Shown piece after piece: positions 9,212-17,535 of a stretch of 64,000 bases of DNA (position 1 is the first letter of the stretch; each line of letters opens with the position of its first letter). The notes under the pieces were generated by a model. That model had not been told where the DNA came from. It saw only the letters and a list, made by a program, of their open reading frames with translations, and did not search any database. A program made the translations under genes and the position numbers. This stretch comes from Streptococcus infantis (lineage in GTDB: Bacteria; Bacillota; Bacilli; Lactobacillales; Streptococcaceae). The stretch spans positions 496,001 to 560,000 of the forward strand of contig NZ_JAHDAP010000001.1 in the NCBI RefSeq assembly GCF_018499575.1, read 5' to 3'.

Positions 9212-9853
9212 ATGATGAAAATTCCAATGGAAAAACTTGGTCTATTTGAACAGTTAGATCGTATAGTAGTGGCTTTTTTTAGCAAGCAACAACCTTCAAG
9301 TCCATATGATTTGAATATTAGTATTACACAAGAACACCTTGACCAGAAAAAGCAAGAGCTAGAACCATTAGGCTATCAGGGTGTCCAACTACCATTAGGA
9401 ATGGCTTTAGATAATATCATCCAGCAACCTCATTATAAAAGCTTAATCATTGGTGGACTTGCTTCTGACGAAATTATAGTCAGCAAAGAAGAATTAATGC
9501 CTTTGAAAGATATTGTGGACAGTTTTTGTATTATGTACGCTGCAGCGAATAACAGACTGGAAAATAGTAAGGCTTATGAATTAATGAAAGATAAAACGGT
9601 CTACTTTATTGGAAAACTTCTTACTGACAGTCCTCAAAAAGGTGATGAAATTGCTTATTTAGGAATTGATCGAATGGCGAGCGATGGCACACCATATGAA
9701 GCAGTTAAATGCTTTCTAACGGAAGAGAGTGCAGAGAAGTACAACGGTGAAAAGAAACCTGTTACCCCTGCAAACTTGGCCTATCTAAAATCATTCTGGG
9801 GAAAACCAGTCATTATTGAGCCACACCGTAATTATTGGATTGAATTTTTATAG
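9212..9853 (+). CDS. Hypothetical protein, possibly SseB-like
   Basis: A 213-residue soluble protein without signal peptide or membrane segment. The C-terminal half (YLGIDRMASDGTPYEAVKCFLTEESAEKYNG...) loosely resembles the SseB N-terminal domain, in which a short sheet region is followed by a 'ts.e.a..f' helix. I am not sure of this. AAAAGGGG lies 12 bases before the start; a second ATG follows immediately. It stands alone between lplA and xerS and shares a two-way terminator with xerS. Confidence 0.75.
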   Translation: MMKIPMEKLGLFEQLDRIVVAFFSKQQPSSPYDLNISITQEHLDQKKQELEPLGYQGVQLPLGMALDNIIQQPHYKSLIIGGLASDEIIVSKEELMPLKDIVDSFCIMYAAANNRLENSKAYELMKDKTVYFIGKLLTDSPQKGDEIAYLGIDRMASDGTPYEAVKCFLTEESAEKYNGEKKPVTPANLAYLKSFWGKPVIIEPHRNYWIEFL

Positions 9854-9860
9854 AACAATA

Positions 9861-9900
9861 AAAGAGCGTTAGATAATCAAAAATCTATCGCTCTTTTTTA
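9861..9900. terminator. Bidirectional terminator between the 9.2-kb gene and xerS
   Basis: AAAGAGCG...AGAT pairs with ATCT...CGCTCTTT around an A-rich loop, with T runs on both strands. It serves the two converging genes. Confidence 0.85.
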
Positions 9901-9903
9901 AAT

Positions 9904-9928
9904 TATACATAAATTATATTATGTAACA
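9904..9928. repeat. AT-rich palindrome, copy near xerS
   Basis: Contains the 17-mer ACATAAATTATATTATG (9907-9923), which recurs exactly at 15115-15131. A shorter relative occurs at 5061-5073. All three are intergenic and two frame the dif region. Confidence 0.5.
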
Positions 9929-10999
9929 TCACAAACTATCCAAGGCATTTTTCTGTTCATCATTAACGATATGGGTATACAAGTCGGTAACTTGTGTGCT
10001 TGCATGTCCTAGCTGGTGACTGACCAGAACCTGTGATTTGGTTGCATCATAGAGACGAGTCGCAAGAGTGTGGCGAAGTTTATGGGGTGTCACGCGGACT
10101 TTAAAGTCTTCTGAATACTTGGCTACCATCTTTTCGACACTAGAAGCGTCAATACGGTTTGGAACACCTCGATACAAGGTTAGAAAGAGGGCTGTATCAG
10201 TCTTTTCTGTCTTGTAACGTTTGTCTCTTATAGCAAGATATTGCTCCAAATAAGGCTTAGCAAAGGCAGCAACATTAACTGAGTCTCGTTTTCCACCTTT
10301 TCGAGTGACGTCAATGACCATCATCTTGAGGTTGAGATCTCGAAGGTCCAGGTTAACCGCTTCAGAGAGACGGACACCAGAGGCAAGAAGCAGTGCTATA
10401 ATAGCTAAATCTCGCTCTTTATTCTTATTAAAGGAAGATAGGGCACGATTTGAGAGAGTTTTGGGATATTCCTCATCAATATAATTTAAAAATCCCTCTG
10501 TTTCATCACCTAAAAAGAGCTTTTGCTTGATATTTTCGGCTCGAGCAGCCAAGGTTTCTTTCTTTTTCTTAGTTGCAACTTTCTTCATAACATTGCGATA
10601 GAAATAAGGTTCACCTTGCTCGTTTTCAACTTCCTCAGTCAAGTACTTATAAAGACTAGAAAGCGCTGATAAAGTACGGTTGATGGTTGTTTGGGAGACA
10701 CCTTGCTTAGTCGTATTGGCATTGAGCAAAGGACGTTCACGTAAGTAAAGAATAAAAGATTCCATGTCTTTCTTGGTCATGTGCTCAAGTACATCTAAAG
10801 GTATATTGGCCATAGTGTCAGCATTCGATATACCAGATTCCAAAACCCAGGTGAAAAATCGATCGTATTCTTTTAAGTATTCATACAAGGTCGTAAAACT
10901 GTAGGGAACAGCCAGTTTTGATTGGTAGTATTCCAATACGTACCAAGGCATGACTTGTTTGAGTTTATCAATACGTTCTAATAAGATCTCGCGTTTCAT
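9929..10999 (-). CDS. xerS: Tyrosine recombinase XerS (chromosome dimer resolution)
   Basis: With the ATG at 10999 the protein has 356 residues, the standard XerS length; GGAG sits just before that ATG, so an upstream TTG start is unlikely. It has the N-terminal SAM-like DNA-binding region and the catalytic residues of tyrosine recombinases: the Arg in [22 protein letters not shown], and the terminal [12 protein letters not shown] with the nucleophilic Tyr. Streptococci and lactococci use this single recombinase in place of XerC/XerD. Its target lies immediately upstream at 11051-11081. A 17-bp palindrome (11018-11034) overlaps the likely promoter. Confidence 0.95.
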   Translation of the reverse strand: MKREILLERIDKLKQVMPWYVLEYYQSKLAVPYSFTTLYEYLKEYDRFFTWVLESGISNADTMANIPLDVLEHMTKKDMESFILYLRERPLLNANTTKQGVSQTTINRTLSALSSLYKYLTEEVENEQGEPYFYRNVMKKVATKKKKETLAARAENIKQKLFLGDETEGFLNYIDEEYPKTLSNRALSSFNKNKERDLAIIALLLASGVRLSEAVNLDLRDLNLKMMVIDVTRKGGKRDSVNVAAFAKPYLEQYLAIRDKRYKTEKTDTALFLTLYRGVPNRIDASSVEKMVAKYSEDFKVRVTPHKLRHTLATRLYDATKSQVLVSHQLGHASTQVTDLYTHIVNDEQKNALDSL

Positions 11000-11017
11000 G
11001 TTTTTCTCCAAATCTTT

Positions 11018-11034
11018 CTATACTAGTAGTATAG
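11018..11034. promoter_or_regulatory. Palindrome over the xerS promoter
   Basis: CTATACTA-G-TAGTATAG is a perfect 17-bp palindrome. On the minus strand it overlaps a TATACT -10-like box about 20 bases before the xerS start, a position suited to autoregulation or an unknown repressor. Confidence 0.45.
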
Positions 11035-11050
11035 CATAGCCTTATATTTT

Positions 11051-11081
11051 TTTCAAGAAAATTATAGTTTTTCGGAAAGAT
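11051..11081 (-). other. dif: Streptococcal/lactococcal dif site (dif-SL)
   Basis: The minus strand reads CTTTCCGAAAAACTATAATT followed by TTCTTGAAA, nearly identical to the published 31-bp dif-SL of lactococci and streptococci as I remember it. It lies about 50 bases upstream of xerS, its conserved position. This marks the chromosome terminus, where XerS with FtsK resolves dimers. Gene orientation switches from + to - across this point, in agreement. Confidence 0.93.
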
Positions 11082-11122
11082 GTTATAGGGGAGATTTAGG
11101 AATATATAACTTAAAAACAAAT

Positions 11123-11186
11123 AACCAAAAATTTTTTAAGCCAATTATATTCAATTATGTACTTTATTTAAGTGAACACTGGAAAT
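11123..11186 (+). repeat. Direct repeat, left copy (about 65 bp)
   Basis: Runs from AACCAAAAATTTTTTA to TGTACTTTATTTAAGTGAAC and ACTGGAAAT. It matches 14088-14153 closely, with a third partial copy at 11213-11242. The two long copies frame the membrane-gene/IS982 insert. Confidence 0.65.
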
Positions 11187-11266
11187 CTTAAAAGCTATCC
11201 ATCTACTGTAATATGTACTTTATCTAAGTGAAAACTGATAATTTTTCAATTGTACATTTGACAATA

Positions 11267-11307
11267 TAAAAACACTTTATATTACTTAAAGTGTTTTTAT
11301 TTTTTTA
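11267..11307 (+). terminator. Orphan terminator-like hairpin
   Basis: AAAAACACTTTA pairs with TAAAGTGTTTTT, followed by ATTTTTTT. No plus-strand gene precedes it. Confidence 0.6.
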
Positions 11308-11690
11308 TATCTTTTTTAAACTTTATAAAATGTTCTTGCTTTCTTCTGTAACCTTTGCAAATCGAACACCCCTTTTTATTTCGTTTTCTGTACGCCATTC
11401 TTTCTTTAACTTGAATTTTATAACGATGATTAAGGTTTTCTTGACATATCCACCATACAGACATATTACTTAACTAGGTAATTTCAGTTGGACTTGACTT
11501 GCTATCAAGAAGTTATTTACATAATCCCACTCGTTCATTAGACTTTGTTGAGTTGTTGCTAAGTCGTTAAATCCTTTTAAAACTTTTTGATTCGTGCATA
11601 AGTGTGTAAATATTGTAAAACAATTTCAAAATGTGGTAGACTAGATATGAATTTTGATGGACGATAATTAGGTCAAAAAAAAGGTTACAG

Positions 11691-12707
11691 ATGGAAAGAT
11701 TAGTTTTTATCGGAATGCTAGTTTTCTTGGCATTTGTGTTTATTGGAATATTGTTTTGGCTGCGTTATAGAATGAAGAACACCTTTGAGAACGGTGTTCC
11801 AGTGTACGATGCCCCAGCAAATAATCAGACTAGGACGAGTAAGCTAAGCGTAGGAGAGTATGCAGTGCACATAGTTTTAATACTAATTAGCGCTGTAATT
11901 GCCTTTAAGGTCATGGGCATGTTTCGTCATGGTGGGGCGGCGCCAATTGGTGCTGCTATAATCACGCCTTCTATAATGGCGCTTTTCAATGCACGAAGGA
12001 GAACCGGGAAATCTTGGATAGGTATCGTTGCAGTGCTTATGGTATTCGTTTTTTTGATGTTTGTATATATAATTATAGGTCTACCTGATAACGCACCTCC
12101 ACTTAAAATTGATGGAACTGAAATTCATCTTACAGAGACTAAGATTTCGGATTTGATAGACAAGGGGTTTGAAATCTATGTGTCAAATGGTAGACATGAT
12201 TATCCTAATTATAATGAGCTTATGACAACGGGAAGCTATTCTACATACCAAGGATCGGGGGTTAGCGTACCAAACGGCTTTAAGTCATATGACTCAGCAG
12301 TTACGCGATCTACCTATCTTCTTGTAAAGAAGAATGTAGTTCTCGGATGTATAGGTGTTTACGGAGATAAGAGGAAGAGTACGGAGCTGAAGGACTGTGT
12401 GGTTACGCAGGTTTGCTTCGATTCTGAGTGCACAGCTGTTGCCAAAAAATATGGAATTTCATATAATATAGATGGTATTGATTTGCTAAAGAAGCTTGAC
12501 GAAAACAAGTTCACGAAAGTATTTGGGAAAAAAATATGGCTGACTCCAAGCGATCCAAGAGATGAATATTTGGGTCATTATGGCGTGCAGTGGGGAGCAG
12601 GTAACAATGAATTCTTTTGGAATCATTATTTTATGAATTTAGACCTTGATTCGAATAATGATATAGTTAATTTTAATTTTAGTTCTAATATTGCAGCAGA
12701 GCGATAG
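11691..12707 (+). CDS. Membrane protein of a three-copy family (copy A)
   Basis: The 338-residue protein has about four N-terminal membrane helices (roughly 3-25, 55-75, 84-100, 110-135) and a ~200-residue C-terminal domain. It is clearly homologous to the proteins at 44534-45550 and 50463-51482. Shared features are NxQTRTxKL after helix 1, ALFNARxRTGKS in a loop, and GLPxxAPxLxI....I.L.ETKxSDL...GF at the start of the soluble domain. I do not recognise a named family. It lies in a repeat-framed insert beside dif, with a small membrane protein just behind it. Confidence 0.85.
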   Translation: MERLVFIGMLVFLAFVFIGILFWLRYRMKNTFENGVPVYDAPANNQTRTSKLSVGEYAVHIVLILISAVIAFKVMGMFRHGGAAPIGAAIITPSIMALFNARRRTGKSWIGIVAVLMVFVFLMFVYIIIGLPDNAPPLKIDGTEIHLTETKISDLIDKGFEIYVSNGRHDYPNYNELMTTGSYSTYQGSGVSVPNGFKSYDSAVTRSTYLLVKKNVVLGCIGVYGDKRKSTELKDCVVTQVCFDSECTAVAKKYGISYNIDGIDLLKKLDENKFTKVFGKKIWLTPSDPRDEYLGHYGVQWGAGNNEFFWNHYFMNLDLDSNNDIVNFNFSSNIAAER

Positions 12708-12734
12708 AAGAATTTGCAGGGATAATTAGGCAAA

Positions 12735-13061
12735 ATGAAAAAGAAAAAAGTACTAAGTAAGACAAAGTATGCTATTTATCTTCTAGTGGTCCACCTTATA
12801 TGCATACTTTTCACTATAAGCAAAATAGTGATGCCTTCATGGGGTCACTGGTTAGAGACGACACGCTTTCTTTGGACAAGCTTTCCTGCCTATGTATGCG
12901 TGTTAATAGCCGTTTTCCCAATGATATGCTTTTGGCCATATTTGATTAGTGCAGATTTTAAGCCGGGTACAGCAAAGACCTTGCTTGCGACTTTTGGTCT
13001 AATAGTAGGTAACGTGACTCTGATTTTGATATATACGACTATTTTGCACAAGGTATTATAG
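12735..13061 (+). CDS. Small membrane protein
   Basis: A 108-residue protein with a lysine-rich N-terminus (MKKKKVLSKTK) and about three hydrophobic helices. It follows the copy A membrane gene by 27 bases, so the two are likely co-transcribed, and a terminator follows at once. No family recognised. Copy B of the larger membrane protein (44534-45550) also has a small membrane-protein neighbour, though on its other side. Confidence 0.7.
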   Translation: MKKKKVLSKTKYAIYLLVVHLICILFTISKIVMPSWGHWLETTRFLWTSFPAYVCVLIAVFPMICFWPYLISADFKPGTAKTLLATFGLIVGNVTLILIYTTILHKVL

Positions 13062-13064
13062 GTA

Positions 13065-13092
13065 TAAAAAAATCCCTATAAAGGGATTTTTT
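13065..13092. terminator. Terminator after the membrane-gene pair
   Basis: AAAAAAATCCCT-ATAA-AGGGATTTTTT, symmetrical enough to work on both strands. Confidence 0.8.
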
Positions 13093-13171
13093 GATTGCTT
13101 CAAGTAGCTCGTCATATTCTTCAAATGCTGGAACCTCTGGGTGATCCTTCTTGATTGATTCAGTGCTTCTA
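13093..13171 (-). pseudogene. Remnant reading frame, unidentified
   Basis: The minus strand reads openly through this stretch (for example ESIKKDHPEVPAFEEYDELL), unlike the surrounding AT-rich DNA, but has no start and is cut off where IS982-like sequence begins. It looks like the tail of a gene removed by the insertion. The short length keeps confidence low. Confidence 0.3.
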
Positions 13172-13824
13172 AACAAGAATCCTAGTGGGTGTCTTCCTTG
13201 AAAGAAGTCGGTTTAATCAACGGACAAGGCAGTTGATTTGGTTAGTCCAAATTATTCGGCAAGCCATAAATACTCAAATTTCTCCCAATAACATTGTCAT
13301 CATAGATAGTTTCCTCTTATCACTTTGTCAACCAGTCCGTAACCATAGAGCACATGAGAGCACATGTTTTTAATAAACTAGCCGACATTGGTTAAAATTC
13401 CTCTAAGCACCTTTGGTTCTATGGATTCAAAGTACATATGCTGGTCACCCTATCAGGCTATATTCTGAATTATGTTGTAACGCCTGCCTCAGTACATGAT
13501 ATTAGGGCAGTTGATGACTTACTAAAAAATTGTTCTCAACCCTATGTTTTAGCTGATTTAGCTTATTTTAGCTATGAACTCAGAGAACAGTTGAAACAGA
13601 AAGGTTACCATCTTTGGACGCCTTTACGTCAAAATATGGTAAGAGCTAAACAACATAATCATTGGAAACTAATGGCTATGAGACGGACTATTGAAACTCG
13701 ATTTTCAGAACTTTGTGCTTTTTTGATGTCGAACAAACACCAGCTAGAAGGCTTAACAGGATTGCAGTTGAGAATGGAGCAAATTTTACTGACTAATAAT
13801 CTGAGATACTTTGAGATTAACTAG
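13165..13824 (+). pseudogene. Decayed IS982-family transposase
   Basis: Three frames together encode the C-terminal ~210 residues of an IS982 transposase: SRFNQRTRQLIWL and NIVIIDSFLLSLCQPVRNHRAH, then VFNKLADIG, then WFYGFKVHMLVTLSGYILNYVVTPASVHD and YHLWTPLRQNM....HNHWKL.AMRR.IETRFSELC. The DDE residues of the later region are readable. A perfect 10-bp tandem duplication (AGAGCACATG at 13347-13356 and 13357-13366) causes the first frameshift, and an in-frame TAA interrupts LADIG*NSSKH. The N-terminal ~80 residues are missing. It cannot encode an active transposase. Confidence 0.88.
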
Positions 13825-14234
13825 CACCACGAGTAAAAATCTATATCTTACTATCAATAAGACCTTAAATGATTAGCAAAAAATGAACAATTGAACCACT
13901 ACTTCTTCTGCACCTATTAGAGTAAAAATGTACAAATCAGTTCCTTAAATCAGATGATGCTATGAACTAGAAAATATACAAAATAAAAATAAAGTACACT
14001 TTTTAAAGAATGTACTTTATGCTTCTAATTCAGTTGTATCAATAGTTTAGCTCACGTTAAGTCAATTGTACATAAACTTTTAGTATTAACCAAAAATTTT
14101 TTTAGAGCTGATTATCCTCAATTATGTACTTTATTTAAGTGAATACTGGAAATTGTTCAAATGTACATTAACTTTTAGTTTTCTACCAATGTTTATTCAA
14201 CACTTACTAAGTAACTTTTACATAACCTTAAAAC
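13825..14234. other. Non-coding region with right direct repeat
   Basis: No gene seen. It contains a stem-loop (AAAGTACA...TGTACTTT, 13992-14019) and the right copy of the ~65-bp direct repeat (14088-14153). Confidence 0.55.
14088..14153 (+). repeat. Direct repeat, right copy (about 65 bp)
   Basis: Near-match to 11123-11186, sharing AACCAAAAATTTTTT, AATTATGTACTTTATTTAAG and ACTGGAAAT. It closes the small accessory insert. Confidence 0.65.
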
Positions 14235-14271
14235 AAAAAAATCCAAATCTTTTTGTTAATTTGGATTTTTT
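14235..14271 (-). terminator. Terminator after the CPBP gene
   Basis: AAAAAATCCAAAT pairs with ATTTGGATTTTTT; on the minus strand the T run follows the stem about 45 bases after the CPBP stop. Confidence 0.8.
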
Positions 14272-14313
14272 AAGTATTTGATAGATATTTAAAATTATTC
14301 TAAATACTAATTA

Positions 14314-15066
14314 CTAATTACTACGTTTTGTCTTATATTTAACTTTGCTGGACTTTGCTATAAAACACGATGCAACAATAACAATAATTTTGATTAGATA
14401 GATTTCGTAATGAGCGTCACTAATAGTTAATTGAGAGAACACATTAATTATTGAATGTGTCATCACACAAATCCAGAGATTTTTTGTTTTTAAATAAAGA
14501 GCTGAAAGAATGAAGGAATTTGTCAGCAACCCAAATAAAAAAGGTACTAATTGAAGATTGATTAGGGAGCCATCTATATAGAAGAACAATAAATGCCAAA
14601 TTGACCAAATGATAAATGTTAAAAATGTTGCTTGAAAATAGTGTAACTTCTCTTGTAAAATTTGCTGAAATACGTATCTCCAACCGATTTCTTCCAATCC
14701 ACCAAATACAATAAATTTGAAAAACATCAGAAAAGGAATATACCAGATAAATTGTACGATTTCCCCTCCAAAAAATAGAAAAGAGAAATCAAGAATAATA
14801 AGAAAAAATGCTAATAAATAATGTTTGTAACTGGTCTGAATATTAAAAAAATCTTTTATTATTTTCTTTAAGTCAATCTTATAATAGAAAATGGCAACAA
14901 TGCTACCCCATAAGGCTGTAGAGATACCACCAATCATTACACCGAGAATATTTACTAGATCAGAACGAATAGCGAAATAATTAAAGAAAAATACAACTAA
15001 ACAAACTAATAACAATTGGCTAAAAGTTCCTACCAAATAAACTGAAAGAGCCTTATTTCTACTCAT
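14314..15066 (-). CDS. CPBP family intramembrane metalloprotease
   Basis: A 250-residue protein with about seven membrane segments. It has the CPBP (Abi/CAAX protease) motifs: GGLEEIGWRYVFQQ (EExxxR), FIIWSIWHLLFF, and a late HSIINV. In streptococci such proteins are linked to bacteriocin self-immunity or protein processing; which applies here is unknown. AAAGGGAG precedes the start. Composition is more AT-rich than neighbouring housekeeping genes. A second member of the family is at 60240-60992. Confidence 0.88.
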   Translation of the reverse strand: MSRNKALSVYLVGTFSQLLLVCLVVFFFNYFAIRSDLVNILGVMIGGISTALWGSIVAIFYYKIDLKKIIKDFFNIQTSYKHYLLAFFLIILDFSFLFFGGEIVQFIWYIPFLMFFKFIVFGGLEEIGWRYVFQQILQEKLHYFQATFLTFIIWSIWHLLFFYIDGSLINLQLVPFLFGLLTNSFILSALYLKTKNLWICVMTHSIINVFSQLTISDAHYEIYLIKIIVIVASCFIAKSSKVKYKTKRSN

Positions 15067-15111
15067 AGCAACTCCCTTTAATTATTTAAAAATATCCTAA
15101 AAAATATATTT

Positions 15112-15139
15112 GTTACATAAATTATATTATGCAACAAAT
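15112..15139. repeat. AT-rich palindrome, copy upstream of the CPBP gene
   Basis: TTGTTACATAA-ATTATA-TTATGCAACAA is a near-perfect inverted repeat sharing a 17-mer with 9907-9923. It sits between the CPBP start and the chloride-channel stop, so it could be an operator or a dispersed repeat. Confidence 0.5.
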
Positions 15140-15189
15140 ATATTCTCTTATCTTTTTGTTCTTAAAAATACATAACTTTTTTTATGTTT

Positions 15190-16740
15190 TTATAGTAACA
15201 AATCTTTCACTTTCCCAATCTCGCTTTTTGGAATAACAAGATGGATCATATCTCCTAAATACATTCTTGTTGAACCGTTAACCGTCTTACGTTTTCCGTT
15301 ATGAACTTGGGTTGTGATCAGTACGTTATGTGGTAAATTAAGTTCATGTACTTGCTTGCCTGCTATTTTATCAGAAACAGGAATTTCAATAAGAGTAACT
15401 TCTCCATCGTCACTTGCGGTTTCAGGTAACATTTTCTCCAGCATGGCTTCATAGACAGGTGCCCCTTTGAGCAGATCCATAACAATATAGGCAACTAGTG
15501 TCACCATACCTAAAGGCATGAGATTACGGATATCTCCGACCATCTCAGTCACAAGAATCATAGCTGTCAAAGGTGCTTTTGAGATAGCACCAAAATACCC
15601 ACTCATTCCAAGAATCACAAAGATAGGAAATTGCTGCTGGGTGACGAGTCCAAGATTGACACAAATAACACCGACCAGAGCACCAAGTAAAGACCCTAAA
15701 GCTAAAATTGGTAAGAAAATACCACCTGGTAGTCCACTTCCGTAACTAATCATACTCCAGATAAAACGAATGATGAAGTAAACTAAGAGAATTTGGAAAC
15801 TATAATCTTGTTCTGTTAAGGATAAGACAACCTGATTGCCCCCACCAAGTATTTGAGGTAGGAATATTCCTACAGGAATAATCAGGATAAAAGCAAAAAT
15901 TGGATGATAAGCTTTGTCAATGTGAACCTTTTTCCCAATCCAATCATAAACTTTGCCGATATTCAGAACCGCTTTCTCATAAAGAAAACCTGAAAAACCA
16001 AGAAAAATCCCCATAAGCAGATAAATCCAATACTGACTCAAACTCATGAGAGGGATATTATCTGGCATATCCAGAACGGGTGTCAAGCCAAAGATAAGAA
16101 GAGAAACAAAGTTTGCTACTAGACTAGCAGCCAAGGTAGAAACCCAGAAGAATCGTGAAAAATGGTGATAAACTTCTTCTACTACAAATAATAACCCCGC
16201 AATCGGTGCGTTAAAGGCAGCGGCAAGTCCAGCAGCAGCTCCGCTTGCAATCAAAGAACGCTCCTCAACAGGGCTAGACTTGAGCCATTTAGCAATTCCT
16301 TTTCCTCCAGCGGCACCTAGCTGAATACTGGGACCTTCACGACCGAGCATGAGCCCACTCGCAATGGCCAAGATACCTAGAATGTATTTCTTCCAGAGGA
16401 CACTCCACCAGTTGAGAGACATGAGACCTTTTAACTCCGCTTCAACTTGAGGAATACCAGAACCTTTGATATCTTTTTCTGAACGTGTTAATTTGGCACT
16501 AAGTAAGCAAATGAGGATATAAAACAATAAAACAATCAATAGATTCCGTATCAGATTCTCTTGGTCTTGATAAAATCCTTGAACGATATGAAAGCCTTTT
16601 TCGATCAAAAATCGAAATGATCCCACAATAATTCCTACGACTAATCCAACAATAATACCTCGCCCTACTTGAGCTAAGATCGTACTGGACGCGAAGGCAA
16701 ATTCTTTCTTGGAACTAAGTATTTCCGATTGTTCCTCCAT
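15190..16740 (-). CDS. ClC-type chloride channel/antiporter with TrkA-C domain
   Basis: A 516-residue protein. The first ~420 residues form a ClC transporter with selectivity-filter motifs GSGIPQ, GREGP (LMLGREGPSIQLGA) and GLPGGIFLP. The last ~75 residues (EIPVSDKIAGKQVHELNLPHNVLIT...) form a TrkA-C (RCK_C) ligand-binding domain, common in Gram-positive ClC proteins. It exchanges Cl- for H+ or allows Cl- flow, helping pH and volume homeostasis. AAAGGAG precedes the ATG; rnhB ends 15 bases upstream, so the two may be co-transcribed. Confidence 0.92.
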   Translation of the reverse strand: MEEQSEILSSKKEFAFASSTILAQVGRGIIVGLVVGIIVGSFRFLIEKGFHIVQGFYQDQENLIRNLLIVLLFYILICLLSAKLTRSEKDIKGSGIPQVEAELKGLMSLNWWSVLWKKYILGILAIASGLMLGREGPSIQLGAAGGKGIAKWLKSSPVEERSLIASGAAAGLAAAFNAPIAGLLFVVEEVYHHFSRFFWVSTLAASLVANFVSLLIFGLTPVLDMPDNIPLMSLSQYWIYLLMGIFLGFSGFLYEKAVLNIGKVYDWIGKKVHIDKAYHPIFAFILIIPVGIFLPQILGGGNQVVLSLTEQDYSFQILLVYFIIRFIWSMISYGSGLPGGIFLPILALGSLLGALVGVICVNLGLVTQQQFPIFVILGMSGYFGAISKAPLTAMILVTEMVGDIRNLMPLGMVTLVAYIVMDLLKGAPVYEAMLEKMLPETASDDGEVTLIEIPVSDKIAGKQVHELNLPHNVLITTQVHNGKRKTVNGSTRMYLGDMIHLVIPKSEIGKVKDLLL

Positions 16741-16755
16741 AATTCTCTCCTTTAA

Positions 16756-17535
16756 TTATCTTTTACTAGTTTCTGAAACGATCGTTTTAATCGGTTCAAA
16801 ACTGGTGCGATGAATATGTGTGACACCATGCTTTTCAATTCCTTCTAAATGCTTAGCAGTTCCATAGCCAGCATTTTGAGCAAAATCATAGCCTGGAAAT
16901 TCTTCGTCATAGTTAGCCATGATCTTATCTCTGGTAACCTTAGCAACGATAGATGCCGCTGCAATAGACAGCGAATTAGCATCTCCTTTAATGATGGATG
17001 TCTGAGAAATCGGCAAATCCAACTTCATAGCATCAATCAAAAGATGTTCTGGCTGAGGTTCAAGTTGCGAAACAGCTTCCTTCATAGCTAGTTTTGTCGC
17101 TTCATAGATATTGACTTGGTCAATGACATGATTGTCCATAATCCCAATACCGATTGTTAGGGCATTCTCTTTGACAGCCTGAAAAATCTCCTCGTGTTTT
17201 TTCTTAGGAATTTTTTTGCTGTCATTTAAACCTTTTATTTTACAATTTTTGGGAAGAATGACTGCCGCAGCAACAACAGGTCCGGCCAAAGGACCACGTC
17301 CAACCTCATCTACACCAGCAATTAGGGATGTCCCTTTACTATATAGATTTTTTTCATAGCGAAGCATGCCTTCTAAGCGGAGATTTTCATCCATTTCTGC
17401 TTGGATGGCCTTTTTACGCTTTTCAATTTCCTTTTGGACACCTGAACGAGAATCTTTTTCAAATTCCTTAAATAAGGGACTTTCAAGTTCTCTTATTTTT
17501 GCTAATTCTTCTTTGATTTCTTTAATCGTTGTCAT
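16756..17535 (-). CDS. rnhB: Ribonuclease HII
   Basis: With the ATG at 17535 the product has 259 residues, the usual streptococcal length; an ATG nine bases earlier is also in frame. The catalytic motif [14 protein letters not shown] supplies the first acidic residues; later [15 protein letters not shown] and [12 protein letters not shown] complete the RNase HII pattern. It nicks RNA in DNA-RNA hybrids, including single ribonucleotides. Its start overlaps the 3' end of rbgA by 14 bases, so translation is probably coupled. Confidence 0.95.
   Translation of the reverse strand: MTTIKEIKEELAKIRELESPLFKEFEKDSRSGVQKEIEKRKKAIQAEMDENLRLEGMLRYEKNLYSKGTSLIAGVDEVGRGPLAGPVVAAAVILPKNCKIKGLNDSKKIPKKKHEEIFQAVKENALTIGIGIMDNHVIDQVNIYEATKLAMKEAVSQLEPQPEHLLIDAMKLDLPISQTSIIKGDANSLSIAAASIVAKVTRDKIMANYDEEFPGYDFAQNAGYGTAKHLEGIEKHGVTHIHRTSFEPIKTIVSETSKR

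Larger units (their letters stand above)
11082..11690. other. Non-coding region right of dif
   Basis: About 600 AT-rich bases with no convincing gene. It holds the left direct repeat, a partial repeat (11213-11242), and a strong stem-loop with T tail (11267-11307) that has no gene before it. The terminator without a gene suggests that an ancestral gene was lost here. Confidence 0.6.

Noticed and set aside
11291-11473. 60-codon plus-strand frame right of dif, starting in a T-rich run
   Set aside because: Low-complexity Phe/Ile-rich start within a terminator-like hairpin, no ribosome-binding site, no known similarity.
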